DNA from: a virus
Strand: one strand, 5' to 3'
DNA: 20,304 bases
IMG/VR virus record: IMGVR_UViG_3300027337_000035
Location: 1-20,304 of that record
Under the pieces are notes generated by a model. It made no database searches. It was not told the DNA's origin and saw only the letters and a program-made list of their open reading frames with translations. Below, in pieces: positions 8,454 to 15,228 of this stretch (positions within the stretch are counted from its first letter, which is position 1; every line of letters begins with the position of its first letter). Both the position numbers and the translations under genes were made by a program.

Positions 8454-8714
8454 ATGGAAGAAAAAAACAATGAAACTCCTGTAGACAAAGATATTGAGGA
8501 ACTCCTACGAGGGGCTTTACCTCAAAGTCTTGTCACCAATTTTGTTCTTATCGCAGAAATAGTTTCTGACTCTGATCAAGAGTTGGTACTAACTATTTCG
8601 GATTCAATGACCCCGTGGCTTGCCAATGGGATGCTTGAAACCGCAATGGAAATGATGCGTGCAGGAGAGTACCAATTCCCTATAACGGAGGAAAACAATG
8701 GACAAGAACATTAA
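8454..8714 (+). CDS. Small acidic protein of unknown function, next to holin-like gene
   Basis: This is an 86-aa protein I cannot assign. The first 20 residues are charged (MEEKNNETPVDKDIEELLRG); the middle, SLVTNFVLIAEIVSDSDQEL followed by VLTISDSMTPWLANGMLETA, is compact and could be two strands plus a helix. It resembles small conserved phage proteins with the pattern 'LVTxFVLIAEVV...SDxMTPWxxxGM' that I have seen near late genes, but no function is known to me. There is no signal peptide or clear membrane segment. GGAGG at 8445-8449 is a strong ribosome binding site. Its last 17 bases overlap the start of the holin-like gene, whose ribosome binding site (GGAGG, 8687-8691) lies inside this one, so the two are translated together. 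A regulatory or lysis-linked role is conceivable from the neighbour only. Confidence 0.75.
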   Translation: MEEKNNETPVDKDIEELLRGALPQSLVTNFVLIAEIVSDSDQELVLTISDSMTPWLANGMLETAMEMMRAGEYQFPITEENNGQEH

Positions 8715-8940
8715 AGCAAATGTAAGCGATCAGGCTGTCAAGGGCGCCCTTTTGGGTGGTCTTGGATATCTTGCTAATAAGTGGGGTGTTTCGGCTGAGG
8801 TTGTTGCATTGGTGATGCCAGTGGCCCTGACTGCCCTTGCTTGGGTTTCAACCAAGATCGGCGACAAGAACACAACAGCGATTTTTTCGGCTGTTACAGC
8901 AATCGTTGATGCTCAGGCAAAAAGCAAGAAAAAGGCTTAA
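8698..8940 (+). CDS. Small membrane protein, holin-like
   Basis: The 80-aa protein has a short charged start, a Gly/Ala-rich hydrophobic segment at about 14-31 (AVKGALLGGLGYLANKWG), a clear transmembrane helix at about 35-55 (EVVALVMPVALTALAWVSTK), then an amphipathic stretch and a basic end KSKKKA. Size, one or two membrane helices and a lysine-rich cytoplasmic tail are what holins look like; holins make the membrane lesion that releases or activates endolysin. I see no endolysin in this window, so the assignment rests on shape and on its place among late genes. GGAGG at 8687-8691 sits six bases upstream of the ATG, inside the preceding gene. Alternatives are a virion membrane-interacting peptide or a superinfection-exclusion protein. 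Confidence 0.6.
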   Translation: MDKNIKANVSDQAVKGALLGGLGYLANKWGVSAEVVALVMPVALTALAWVSTKIGDKNTTAIFSAVTAIVDAQAKSKKKA

Positions 8941-9019
8941 CGCTTCAAATCTAATACAGGTAAGTGTTGTATTCTTAATAGGTAGTGGCGGTTTTTGCTG
9001 CATTACAGATTGAGGACTG
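8941..9019 (+). promoter_or_regulatory. 79-nt intergenic region, possible promoter for fibre genes
   Basis: This is the longest gap in the window. It holds TCTAAT at 8950-8955 (one mismatch to the -10 consensus), followed closely by AGGTAAGT at 8958-8965, the same octamer found in the gap at 8418-8453. A second AT-rich stretch, GTATTCTTAATAGG, follows. GAGG at 9012-9015 is the ribosome binding site for the ATG at 9020. I see no strong terminator: GCGG-TTTTT-GCTGC near 8988-9001 could pair over only four bases. Promoter status is an inference from the shared motif. Confidence 0.3.
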
Positions 9020-9370
9020 ATGCTTGCAGGGAAATACAATATTGTGTGCGATCAGGGGTCTTCCTTTACTCGTACCCTTGAAATCAAAACCGCCGAAGGT
9101 ACCGTATTCTCTTTAACTGGATATACGGCTCGTATGGAGGTTAGAAGGACGCTTGATGCCTCAACCACCATTGTGTCCCTAACTACCACTAATGGTCGCA
9201 TATCTATCAACGGTTCTACCGGTGTCATCACTTTGACTTTGACTGCGGTTGAGACTGCGGCTCTAACACAGAGTGGGGTTTATGATTTGGAGATAGTCAA
9301 AACCGCTACAGGCGAAGTTTTTAAGGTTGTTAGGGGAGAGTTCAAACTTGAAAAAGAGGTGTCAAGGTGA
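9020..9370 (+). CDS. Small Ig-like structural protein (BppU N-terminal/LtfC-like fold)
   Basis: The 116-aa protein follows a pattern found in many phage tail and fibre-associated proteins: an opening YNIVCDQGSSFTRTLEIKTA ('..i.qG.tf...i....'), then SLTGYTARMEVRRTLDASTT ('DLTGyta.mqvR'), a strand region GVITLTLTAVETAALTQSGV ('G.itl.lta..ta.l..g.y.YDLel'), and a closing VYDLEIVKTATGEVFKVVRG. This fits a small immunoglobulin-type beta sandwich like those at the N-terminus of baseplate upper proteins or in LtfC-like proteins of actinophages. Such domains often anchor fibres to the baseplate. GAGG at 9012-9015 precedes the ATG by four bases. The stop overlaps the next start in a GTGA. Fold call is fairly good; an anchoring role is inference from context. 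Confidence 0.7.
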   Translation: MLAGKYNIVCDQGSSFTRTLEIKTAEGTVFSLTGYTARMEVRRTLDASTTIVSLTTTNGRISINGSTGVITLTLTAVETAALTQSGVYDLEIVKTATGEVFKVVRGEFKLEKEVSR

Positions 9371-9558
9371 GTGATCTATCTACCCAAATAACCATGGGTA
9401 ACGCCGATTTTAATGTTGTTATCGAAGACCGACGGAACATTGTAGAAATATCTAGAGAAGAACCAAATATTGTTCAGGTCAAGTTGCCCGGCGTCTCGTC
9501 CGGCACCCAGACTCTCTTTGGCGAAGGCGTCCCTTGGGAAATAGAAGTGGAAGTTTAA
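9367..9558 (+). CDS. 63-aa hypothetical protein in fibre cassette
   Basis: Translation begins at a GTG that overlaps the preceding TGA (GTGA), typical of coupled phage genes. The product is short and acidic (opening MSDLSTQITMGNADFNVVIE, ending with EGVPWEIEVEV), with likely beta strands and no membrane segment. I recognise no family. The segment EEPNIVQVKLPGVSSGTQ is similar in flavour to the junction before collagen-like tracts in phage fibre proteins, and the next gene opens with a motif that often follows such tracts. The two may be pieces of one ancestral fibre, but this is speculative. Reading-frame continuity with the operon and the one-base gap to the next gene support that it is expressed. 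Confidence 0.6.
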   Translation: MSDLSTQITMGNADFNVVIEDRRNIVEISREEPNIVQVKLPGVSSGTQTLFGEGVPWEIEVEV

Positions 9559-9559
9559 T

Positions 9560-9907
9560 ATGCCCAATATTGCTTCAGATTATGGCAGTGTTGGCGACAT
9601 TTATATTGACACTCTAACTGGCGATTTTTACGGTCCGAAAACATCAACGGGGTGGCCAGATACGCCATTTTTTACGGCGCTATCTTCCGCGACCGTAAAC
9701 GCTGCTGTTTTAAATGATCGCCACATCCATACACAGGGAGCGGCTTCAAGCACTTGGAACATAACTCATGCACTGGGGGGTAGACCTTCGGTCACGGTAG
9801 TGGACAGTGCAGGAACAGTTGTCTTTGGTGAAGTAGTATATAATAGCAACACAAGTATTACCGTTCTTTTTTCATCACCTTTTTCTGGTTATGCTTATCT
9901 GACATAA
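9560..9907 (+). CDS. Small fibre-like protein with conserved tip domain
   Basis: The 115-aa protein has two recognisable pieces. Residues about 10-30 (SVGDIYIDTLTGDFYGPKTS) match a motif that in many phage fibres follows collagen-like Gly-X-Y tracts ('G..GD.YIDt.TGd.YGPKt'). Residues about 55-115 (HIHTQGAASSTWNITHALGG, then PSVTVVDSAGTVVFGEVVYN) match a small beta domain common at the C-termini of phage fibre proteins ('W.ItH.LG..PsVtvvDs.G..v.g.V.y...n.vtv.fs...sG.AyL'). A related ending occurs in the next gene, at about residues 368-435. It starts one base after the previous stop. It is likely a small virion protein of the baseplate periphery or fibre tip; no enzymatic motif is visible. Confidence 0.7.
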   Translation: MPNIASDYGSVGDIYIDTLTGDFYGPKTSTGWPDTPFFTALSSATVNAAVLNDRHIHTQGAASSTWNITHALGGRPSVTVVDSAGTVVFGEVVYNSNTSITVLFSSPFSGYAYLT

Positions 9908-9910
9908 GGA

Positions 9911-9920
9911 TTTAAAACAT
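9911..9920 (+). repeat. Decamer TTTAAAACAT, copy 1 (flanks fibre gene)
   Basis: TTTAAAACAT occurs here, overlapping the ATG of the 435-aa fibre gene, and again at 11222-11231, just at its stop codon. Together with the similar first codons of the next fibre gene (11284), it suggests a duplicated gene-start segment. An AT-rich decamer can also recur by chance. Confidence 0.4.
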
Positions 9921-11226
9921 GGCACAAAAATTTCTTACCAATTTAGACCTTAATCAGAATCAACTGATTAATGCCACCTTTGAGAAGTTGGCTACCGACC
10001 CATCATCGGGCAACTTTGAAGGTCGCCTCATCTACAACACTGCGACCGACACCATCAAGGTGTACACGGGCGCTGCATTCAAATCCATTCCTCACTCCTT
10101 TGTTTCTGGCGGTGGCGCTGGTATTGCTGAAGCACTTACGGTTTCGGAGTCAAACGGCACAGTAACTCTCACTCTTAATGTTGCCGATACAGATAGTGCT
10201 GGTTTATTGCCAGCCACTTTCTGGCAAATGCTCAATGACGCCACCTCTGATGCGACGGCTTCCAAACTTGTAAAACGTGATGCACAAGGTAATGCAAAGG
10301 TTGCTACACCTACAGACGCTGCTCACATTGCCACTAAGGGTTATGTTGACGCTGCTCGTCAAGGTCTTGATGTTAAGCAATCCGTAAGGGTTGCTACCAC
10401 TGCGGCAATTAACCTTTCATCCGACCTAAATAATGGCGACACCATTGACGGTGTAACTCTTGTTACTGGTGACCGCGTTCTCGTAAAGAACCAAAGTACT
10501 GCGCTTGAAAACGGTATCTATGTTGCTACTGCTTCTGGTGCAGCATCGCGGTCATCTGACGCAAACGGAACAGCCGACACGGGTGAACTCAAGTCGGGAA
10601 CTTTTACTTTCGTTGAAGAAGGTACTGTCAACTCCGATAAAGGATTTGTTGTTTCCACAAACGGAACAATCACAGTTGACACAACAGGAATCGCATGGAC
10701 ACAGTTCTCTGGTGCTGGTTCGTTTACATCAGGTGATGGTCTTTCTCAAGACGGAAACACAATCCATGTCAATGTCACTGCAAACCGCACGGCAATTGTG
10801 GCTGATGCCATTGATATTGCGTCAACCTATGTTGGTCAGTCTTCAATCACAACCCTTGGCACGATTACGACAGGCGTTTGGAACGGTACAGATGTTGCTG
10901 TTGCAGACGGTGGTACTGGTGCAAGCGATGCGACTACTGCAAGAACAAACCTTGGTATTAAAACAACTGGTGGTGCGGCTAGTACAACTACCGCAACCCT
11001 TGCTCGAGTTGCCGCTCAAGGCAATACGGCACATTCATCTGGGACTTCAACGACAGCCGTTGTTCATAATTTCAATACAACTGACGTAATTGTTCAGGTA
11101 TACGAAGTAGCAACAGGCGAAACTGTTATCGGTGATGTTAATCGAACCAACGCTGACACGGTCACTGTTGTATTGTTGGGCAATCACTCAGCAAATGCGT
11201 TTAGGATTGTCGTAACCGCAGTTTAA
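9919..11226 (+). CDS. Tail fibre protein, MAQKF-type
   Basis: The 435-aa protein opens MAQKFLTNLDLNQNQLINAT, a start shared by many aquatic and actinobacterial phage fibres, followed by EGRLIYNTATDTIKVYTG (a 'G.iyyNt.t..l...dG..W' strand motif). Residues about 139-144 hold ATKGYVD, the common 'ATK.YVD' fibre motif. Residues 150-272 form a widespread fibre domain: GLDVKQSVRVATTAAINLSS, then GDRVLVKNQSTALENGIYVA, then a strand-rich end near AWTQFSGAG. Residues about 330-348 read VADGGTGASDATTARTNLGI, the repeat found in many side-tail fibres. The C-terminal 65 residues resemble the tip domain of the preceding gene. AAGGA at 9906-9910 is the ribosome binding site. The receptor is unknown; a role in host attachment is inferred from family. 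Confidence 0.85.
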   Translation: MAQKFLTNLDLNQNQLINATFEKLATDPSSGNFEGRLIYNTATDTIKVYTGAAFKSIPHSFVSGGGAGIAEALTVSESNGTVTLTLNVADTDSAGLLPATFWQMLNDATSDATASKLVKRDAQGNAKVATPTDAAHIATKGYVDAARQGLDVKQSVRVATTAAINLSSDLNNGDTIDGVTLVTGDRVLVKNQSTALENGIYVATASGAASRSSDANGTADTGELKSGTFTFVEEGTVNSDKGFVVSTNGTITVDTTGIAWTQFSGAGSFTSGDGLSQDGNTIHVNVTANRTAIVADAIDIASTYVGQSSITTLGTITTGVWNGTDVAVADGGTGASDATTARTNLGIKTTGGAASTTTATLARVAAQGNTAHSSGTSTTAVVHNFNTTDVIVQVYEVATGETVIGDVNRTNADTVTVVLLGNHSANAFRIVVTAV

Positions 11227-11231
11227 AACAT
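11222..11231 (+). repeat. Decamer TTTAAAACAT, copy 2
   Basis: Second exact copy of the decamer at 9911-9920. It spans the stop codon of the first MAQKF fibre gene. The start of the next MAQKF fibre gene follows about 50 nt later, after a hairpin. Confidence 0.4.
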
Positions 11232-11232
11232 A

Positions 11233-11252
11233 GTTGACCTTGAGGGGTCAAC
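11233..11252 (+). promoter_or_regulatory. Intergenic RNA hairpin between two fibre genes
   Basis: GTTGACCT (11233-11240), loop TGAG (11241-11244), GGGTCAAC (11245-11252) form an eight-pair stem, seven perfect plus one G-U, with a tetraloop. No U-run follows, so it is not a standard intrinsic terminator. It could slow polymerase, protect or process mRNA, or be a protein-binding palindrome. It lies in the 57-nt gap between the two MAQKF fibre genes. Confidence 0.45.
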
Positions 11253-11273
11253 GAACGATAAGCAATAGCGATT

Positions 11274-11277
11274 GAGG
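11274..11277 (+). promoter_or_regulatory. RBS that decides the GTG start at 11284
   Basis: GAGG at 11274-11277 lies six bases before GTG at 11284. A TTG at 11272 in the same frame would overlap this site and has no upstream Shine-Dalgarno of its own. The product from 11284 begins MAQKF, the same as the preceding fibre gene, which strongly favours GTG 11284. Confidence 0.75.
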
Positions 11278-11283
11278 TCGCAA

Positions 11284-14200
11284 GTGGCACAAAAATTCGT
11301 TACCCCTATAACTATAAAAAATTTGGCATCCTCTGGTTCGGATGCGCTCACAGTTTTCTTAAACGGCGAAGCCTATGGTCGTGTAAAACTTGAAGCAGGC
11401 GGTCGTATCTCTTGGAGTAACGGCGAAGGCGGATACGACACAAACATTTACCGTGATTCAGCAAATGTTCTTGCTACTGACGATGTCTTAAAAGCAACTG
11501 CTGGCATCATCACTATGGCGGTTGCTGGTGCACCAACTGCCGCACTTGCTGACGGCGCACTCGCAGTAGACACCACGAACAATACTTTTTACTTCCGAGC
11601 CAACGGTGCGTGGAGTGAAATCAGTGGTAACTCCACAATCACCGTAAGTGACACAGCGCCAGCCGATGCAGAAGTTGGTGCTCTTTGGTTTGATTCCACA
11701 AGCCTAGAAATGTTTATTTACTACGGCTCGGCTTGGGTTCAACTCAATGCCGATACCGGCGCAGAAGAACTATCCGACCTGTTTGATATTGAATTTAATA
11801 ATCTTATCGCTGGAGAAATTCTTAAATACGACGGCGAAAAGTGGGTAAACGAAACTGGTCCAAGCATAACGGTCAGCGATACAGCGCCTACGGGTTCATT
11901 TGCGGGCGACCTTTGGTATGACTCAACAAGCCTTGAAATGTTTATTTATTACGGCGGTAATTGGGTCGAAGTAAATGCTGAAACTGGCGCAGAAGAATTA
12001 TCCGATTTGTTTGACATAGAGTTTGCGAATCTTGCCTCAGGTCAAGTTCTTAAATACAATGGCGAAAAATGGGTCAACGATACAGATAACGCTGGCACGA
12101 CAATCAGTTCGATTGATGACATCAATGATGTAACAATTACTTCTGCCGCCAGCGGTCAGTTTCTTAAGTGGAACGGTACTGCATGGGTGAACGACGCAAT
12201 AGATTTAGGCACAGATACAACTGGTAATTACATGTCGGCAGTAACTGCTGGCACGGGAATCTCAGTAACACATACACCAGGTGAAGGTTCTTCTGCTGCT
12301 ATTGGGTTAAATGCCACACTTGACAATTTATCTGATGTCACAATTACTTCTGCTGCTAATGGACAAGTACTTCAATGGAATGGAACTGCTTGGGTTAATG
12401 CCGCCGCTGCTTCTGGTGGCGCAACCGTCAATGTTTCAGAAACTGCACCGGCGTCACCAAGTGCTGGCGACCTTTGGTTTGAATCAGACACAGCAAAAAC
12501 ATTTATTTATTACGATTCTCAGTGGATTGAGGTCGGACCACAGCCTGGTGGTGGAGCGCAAGTACTTACAACTAAGGGCGACCTTCTTTCTCGAGACGCA
12601 AGCAATTTTGCTCGTTTAGCCGTAGGGACAAACGGATATTTCTTAAAAGCGGATTCGTCGGCTACAACAGGTTTAACTTGGTCGGCAGTTCCCACAATCA
12701 ACAATCTTGATGACATTGGTGATGTAACAATTACCTCAGTAAGTAGTGGTCAAGTTCTAAAATGGAACGGTACTGCTTGGGCTAATGCCGCTGATGACGC
12801 TGGTACAACAATTAGTTCCATTGACGACATTAACGATGTAACTATCACAAGTGCAACTAGTGGACAATTTTTAAAGTGGAACGGTACAGCGTGGGTCAAT
12901 GATGCAATTGACTTAGCAACAGATACGACTGGTTCGTTTGTTCAATCATTAGTTGCAGGCACTGGCGTTACTCTTGCCAATAACTCAGGAGAAAACGCCA
13001 CCCCAACAATCACTGTTGATACATCAGTAATCCAGGCTCGCGTAACGAACGTAACTGATACAGAAATTGGCTACTTAGATGGAGTCACTTCCGCAATTCA
13101 AACACAGATTGACACTAAAGCGCCAATTGCCTCGCCAACTTTCACTGGAACAGTTTCTGGCATCACGGCAACAATGGTTGGGCTTGGTTCAGTCAACAAC
13201 ACCGCTGATACTGCAAAACCTGTTTCCACCGCACAACAAACGGCTCTTGACTTAAAAGCAAATCTTGCCTCTCCAGCATTGACTGGAACACCAACTGCAC
13301 CAACAGCAGCATTAGCAACAAACACAACACAAATTGCAACTACGGCTTTTGTTCGTGCAGAAGTTGCCGCACTTGTTGGTACTGCTGGCGCAACGCTAGA
13401 TACTCTTGGCGAACTCTCTGACGCACTTGGAGATGATGCAAACTTTGCCGCCACAACAGCAACTGCTATCGGTCTCAAAGCACCGCTTGCCTCCCCCACA
13501 TTCACAGGAACGGTTACGGTTCCGACACCATCCAACAATACTGATGCGTCTACAAAAGCATATGTTGACGCTGCTCAATCAGCGGCACAGGTTTACGCAG
13601 ACTCGCTAACTTATTCAATTTCGGATTTAACCGATGGTGTAACCGCCAACGCCGCTGAACTAAATGTTCTTGACGGCATCACGGCTTCTACTGCTGAATT
13701 AAATATTCTTGACGGCGTAACTTCATCAACGGCTGAATTGAATATTTTAGATGGGGCGACTCTTTCAACAACAGAATTAAATTATGTTGACGGCGTAACT
13801 TCAGCAATCCAAACACAATTAAATGCAAAGGCTCCTTTAGCAAGCCCTGCGCTAACTGGTACACCAACGGCACCAACTGCTTCTGCTGGAACAAACACGA
13901 CACAAGTTGCCACAACTGCTTTCGTAGTTGATGCAGTTAATACCGCAACAGCGGCAAACACTGTAGAACTTGGAACGGACACAACCGGCAACTACATGGT
14001 CAATGTGTCTGCTGGAACTGGTATTTCGGTTACGCACACACAAAGCGAAGGTTCGACGGCAACAGTTGCTATCAATGCAACACTAGATAATCTTTCCGAT
14101 GTTTCTGTTGCCTCACCAACAACTGGTCAATTTCTTAAATGGGACGGCTCAGCGTGGGTTGCATCAAATGTTGGGGCATCGGTTTCTTCAACAGCACCAA

Positions 14201-15225
14201 CATCACCAACACAGGGTCAGATTTGGTTCTATCAAGACACGGCACAAACATTCGTTTATTACGGAACAGCATGGATTGAAATTGGTGGAAGCAACGGTTC
14301 CGCACGAGTTCAAGTAAGTTCATCAGCACCAGCAAGCCCTCTTGAAGGCGACCTGTGGTTTGATTCAGATACTGCACAAACATTTGCGTATTACGATTCT
14401 CAATGGGTTGAAATAGGTACTGGCTCTGTATCTTCCGTATCTATTAGTTCAAGCCCACCTGCCTCGCCTGCTGAAGGCAACATGTGGTTTGACTCCGACA
14501 CTGCACAAACATTCACCTACTACGACTCACAGTGGGTTGAACTTGGCGCTTCTGGTATGGCGGCAACAATTTCAGATACAGCACCTGCTTCACCAATAGC
14601 AGGACAGGTTTGGTTTAATTCAAGTTCTGGTGCAACATTTGTTTACTACGGTGGGGTTTGGGTTGAAGTTGGTGTAGCACCATTTGACCAACTGTTAAGC
14701 ACTCTTGACGCAAAAGGCGACCTGCTCGTCGGTACAGCAGATAACACGGTTGCCAAATTAGCCGTTGGTTCAGCAAGCCAAGTTCTTGCCGTTGATTCAT
14801 CTACAGCAACTGGTCTTACATGGAGCACACCAGCAACCGAGGACTACTACATCACCAACTCTGGAAGCGGCGCATACTTAATTAACGGTGTTTCTAACGG
14901 AACAATTCATTTCAAAAAAGGCAAAAAATATAAAATCGTAGTTAATGCAACGGGTCACCCGTTTTGGATACAGACAGTTTCGGGTGGATATTCGTCAGGC
15001 AATGTTTACAGCACAGGCATCACAAATGGTGGAACACAAAATGGCACAATCATTGTGGAACTTCCACAAAACGCCCCTGACACCCTTTACTATGCTTGCC
15101 AATATCACAGTTCAATGGCTGGTTCTATCTCGACACTCAGCATTGAACCAGATGTCAAAACAGAGTTAAATACAAAAGCATCAACAGGAAAATCAATTGC
15201 AATGGCGATTGTTTTCGGAGGGTAA
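11284..15225 (+). CDS. Giant repetitive tail fibre with C-terminal cupredoxin-like domain
   Basis: Starting at GTG 11284 (MAQKFVTPITIKNLASSG...), this 1313-aa protein is almost wholly repeats. About seven copies of a roughly 40-aa strand module with pattern 'APxSPxxGDLWFDSDT....FxYYxxxWVEVG' occur, four in tandem at residues 965-1130. About seven copies of 'LSDVTITSAxSGQxLKWNGTAWVN' alternate with them. Residues about 600-880 carry side-tail-fibre repeats (LASPALTGTPTAPTA, TTQIATTAFV, ASTKAYVDAA) and four 13-residue ELNxLDGVTSST units. Residues 1186-1285 form a cupredoxin-like domain: FKKGKKYKIVVNATGHPFWI and LYYACQYHSSMAGSI, with H1225, C1272, H1275 and M1278 in type-1 copper order. The end, STGKSIAMAIVFGG, is a recurrent C-terminus of aquatic phage fibres. 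It probably forms a long trimeric fibre. Copper binding is inference. Confidence 0.85.
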   Translation: MAQKFVTPITIKNLASSGSDALTVFLNGEAYGRVKLEAGGRISWSNGEGGYDTNIYRDSANVLATDDVLKATAGIITMAVAGAPTAALADGALAVDTTNNTFYFRANGAWSEISGNSTITVSDTAPADAEVGALWFDSTSLEMFIYYGSAWVQLNADTGAEELSDLFDIEFNNLIAGEILKYDGEKWVNETGPSITVSDTAPTGSFAGDLWYDSTSLEMFIYYGGNWVEVNAETGAEELSDLFDIEFANLASGQVLKYNGEKWVNDTDNAGTTISSIDDINDVTITSAASGQFLKWNGTAWVNDAIDLGTDTTGNYMSAVTAGTGISVTHTPGEGSSAAIGLNATLDNLSDVTITSAANGQVLQWNGTAWVNAAAASGGATVNVSETAPASPSAGDLWFESDTAKTFIYYDSQWIEVGPQPGGGAQVLTTKGDLLSRDASNFARLAVGTNGYFLKADSSATTGLTWSAVPTINNLDDIGDVTITSVSSGQVLKWNGTAWANAADDAGTTISSIDDINDVTITSATSGQFLKWNGTAWVNDAIDLATDTTGSFVQSLVAGTGVTLANNSGENATPTITVDTSVIQARVTNVTDTEIGYLDGVTSAIQTQIDTKAPIASPTFTGTVSGITATMVGLGSVNNTADTAKPVSTAQQTALDLKANLASPALTGTPTAPTAALATNTTQIATTAFVRAEVAALVGTAGATLDTLGELSDALGDDANFAATTATAIGLKAPLASPTFTGTVTVPTPSNNTDASTKAYVDAAQSAAQVYADSLTYSISDLTDGVTANAAELNVLDGITASTAELNILDGVTSSTAELNILDGATLSTTELNYVDGVTSAIQTQLNAKAPLASPALTGTPTAPTASAGTNTTQVATTAFVVDAVNTATAANTVELGTDTTGNYMVNVSAGTGISVTHTQSEGSTATVAINATLDNLSDVSVASPTTGQFLKWDGSAWVASNVGASVSSTAPTSPTQGQIWFYQDTAQTFVYYGTAWIEIGGSNGSARVQVSSSAPASPLEGDLWFDSDTAQTFAYYDSQWVEIGTGSVSSVSISSSPPASPAEGNMWFDSDTAQTFTYYDSQWVELGASGMAATISDTAPASPIAGQVWFNSSSGATFVYYGGVWVEVGVAPFDQLLSTLDAKGDLLVGTADNTVAKLAVGSASQVLAVDSSTATGLTWSTPATEDYYITNSGSGAYLINGVSNGTIHFKKGKKYKIVVNATGHPFWIQTVSGGYSSGNVYSTGITNGGTQNGTIIVELPQNAPDTLYYACQYHSSMAGSISTLSIEPDVKTELNTKASTGKSIAMAIVFGG
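12106..12933 (+). repeat. Two 40-codon repeats with strong synonymous divergence
   Basis: Copy A is 12106-12225 (residues 275-314) and copy B is 12814-12933 (residues 511-550) of the giant fibre. The proteins start SSIDDINDVTITSA and are identical at 38 of 40 positions. Yet 23 of 40 codons differ, 21 of them silently, including a TCT/AGT serine switch and a CTT/TTA leucine switch, counted by hand. Confidence 0.85.
13255..13926 (+). repeat. Paired 33-residue side-tail-fibre repeats
   Basis: Copy 1 (13255-13353, residues 658-690) and copy 2 (13828-13926, residues 849-881) of the giant fibre share 28 of 33 residues, centred on LASPALTGTPTAPTA and ending TTAFV. This motif is known from lambda Stf and P2 H-type tail fibres, where it repeats along the shaft. 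Confidence 0.8.
13654..13809 (+). repeat. Four tandem 13-residue ELNxLDG repeats
   Basis: Residues 791-842 of the giant fibre are four in-phase 39-nt units: AELNVLDGITAST, AELNILDGVTSST, AELNILDGATLST and TELNYVDGVTSAI. Similar single units (TEIGYLDGVTSAI) occur elsewhere in this protein and in the tailspike-like protein at 16818-19130. Such short repeats are common in phage fibre shafts. Confidence 0.85.
14176..14673 (+). repeat. Four tandem approx. 42-residue WFDSDTAQTF/YYDSQW modules
   Basis: Residues 965-1130 of the giant fibre hold four tandem copies of a module with conserved core 'S(A/P)P(A/T)SPxxGxxWFxSDTAQTFxYYDSQWVEIG'. More distant copies lie near 11638-11760, 11863-11980 and 12424-12540 in the same gene. 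The spacing and aromatic pattern suggest a small beta unit stacked along the fibre. Confidence 0.8.
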
Positions 15226-15228
15226 ATT

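Noticed and set aside
8985-9003. Possible terminator after the holin-like gene
   Set aside because: Only a four-pair stem with one G-U can be drawn around the T-run, and the T-run is in the loop instead of after the stem.
10505-11089. Plus-strand open frame of 194 codons inside the first MAQKF fibre gene
   Set aside because: The overlapping fibre frame has clear domain matches; this alternative product is Leu/Gln-rich without any recognisable pattern, as expected for a shifted reading of Ala/Thr/Gly-rich DNA.
11272-11283. TTG start upstream of the giant fibre
   Set aside because: It would overlap the GAGG site that serves GTG 11284; the downstream start gives the MAQKF N-terminus shared with the neighbouring fibre.
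13098-13538. Minus-strand open frame of 146 codons opposite the giant fibre
   Set aside because: It lies antisense to a clear repeat-rich coding region; its Val/Ala/Ser-rich product mirrors the repeats of the + strand, and it has no ribosome binding site or family resemblance.
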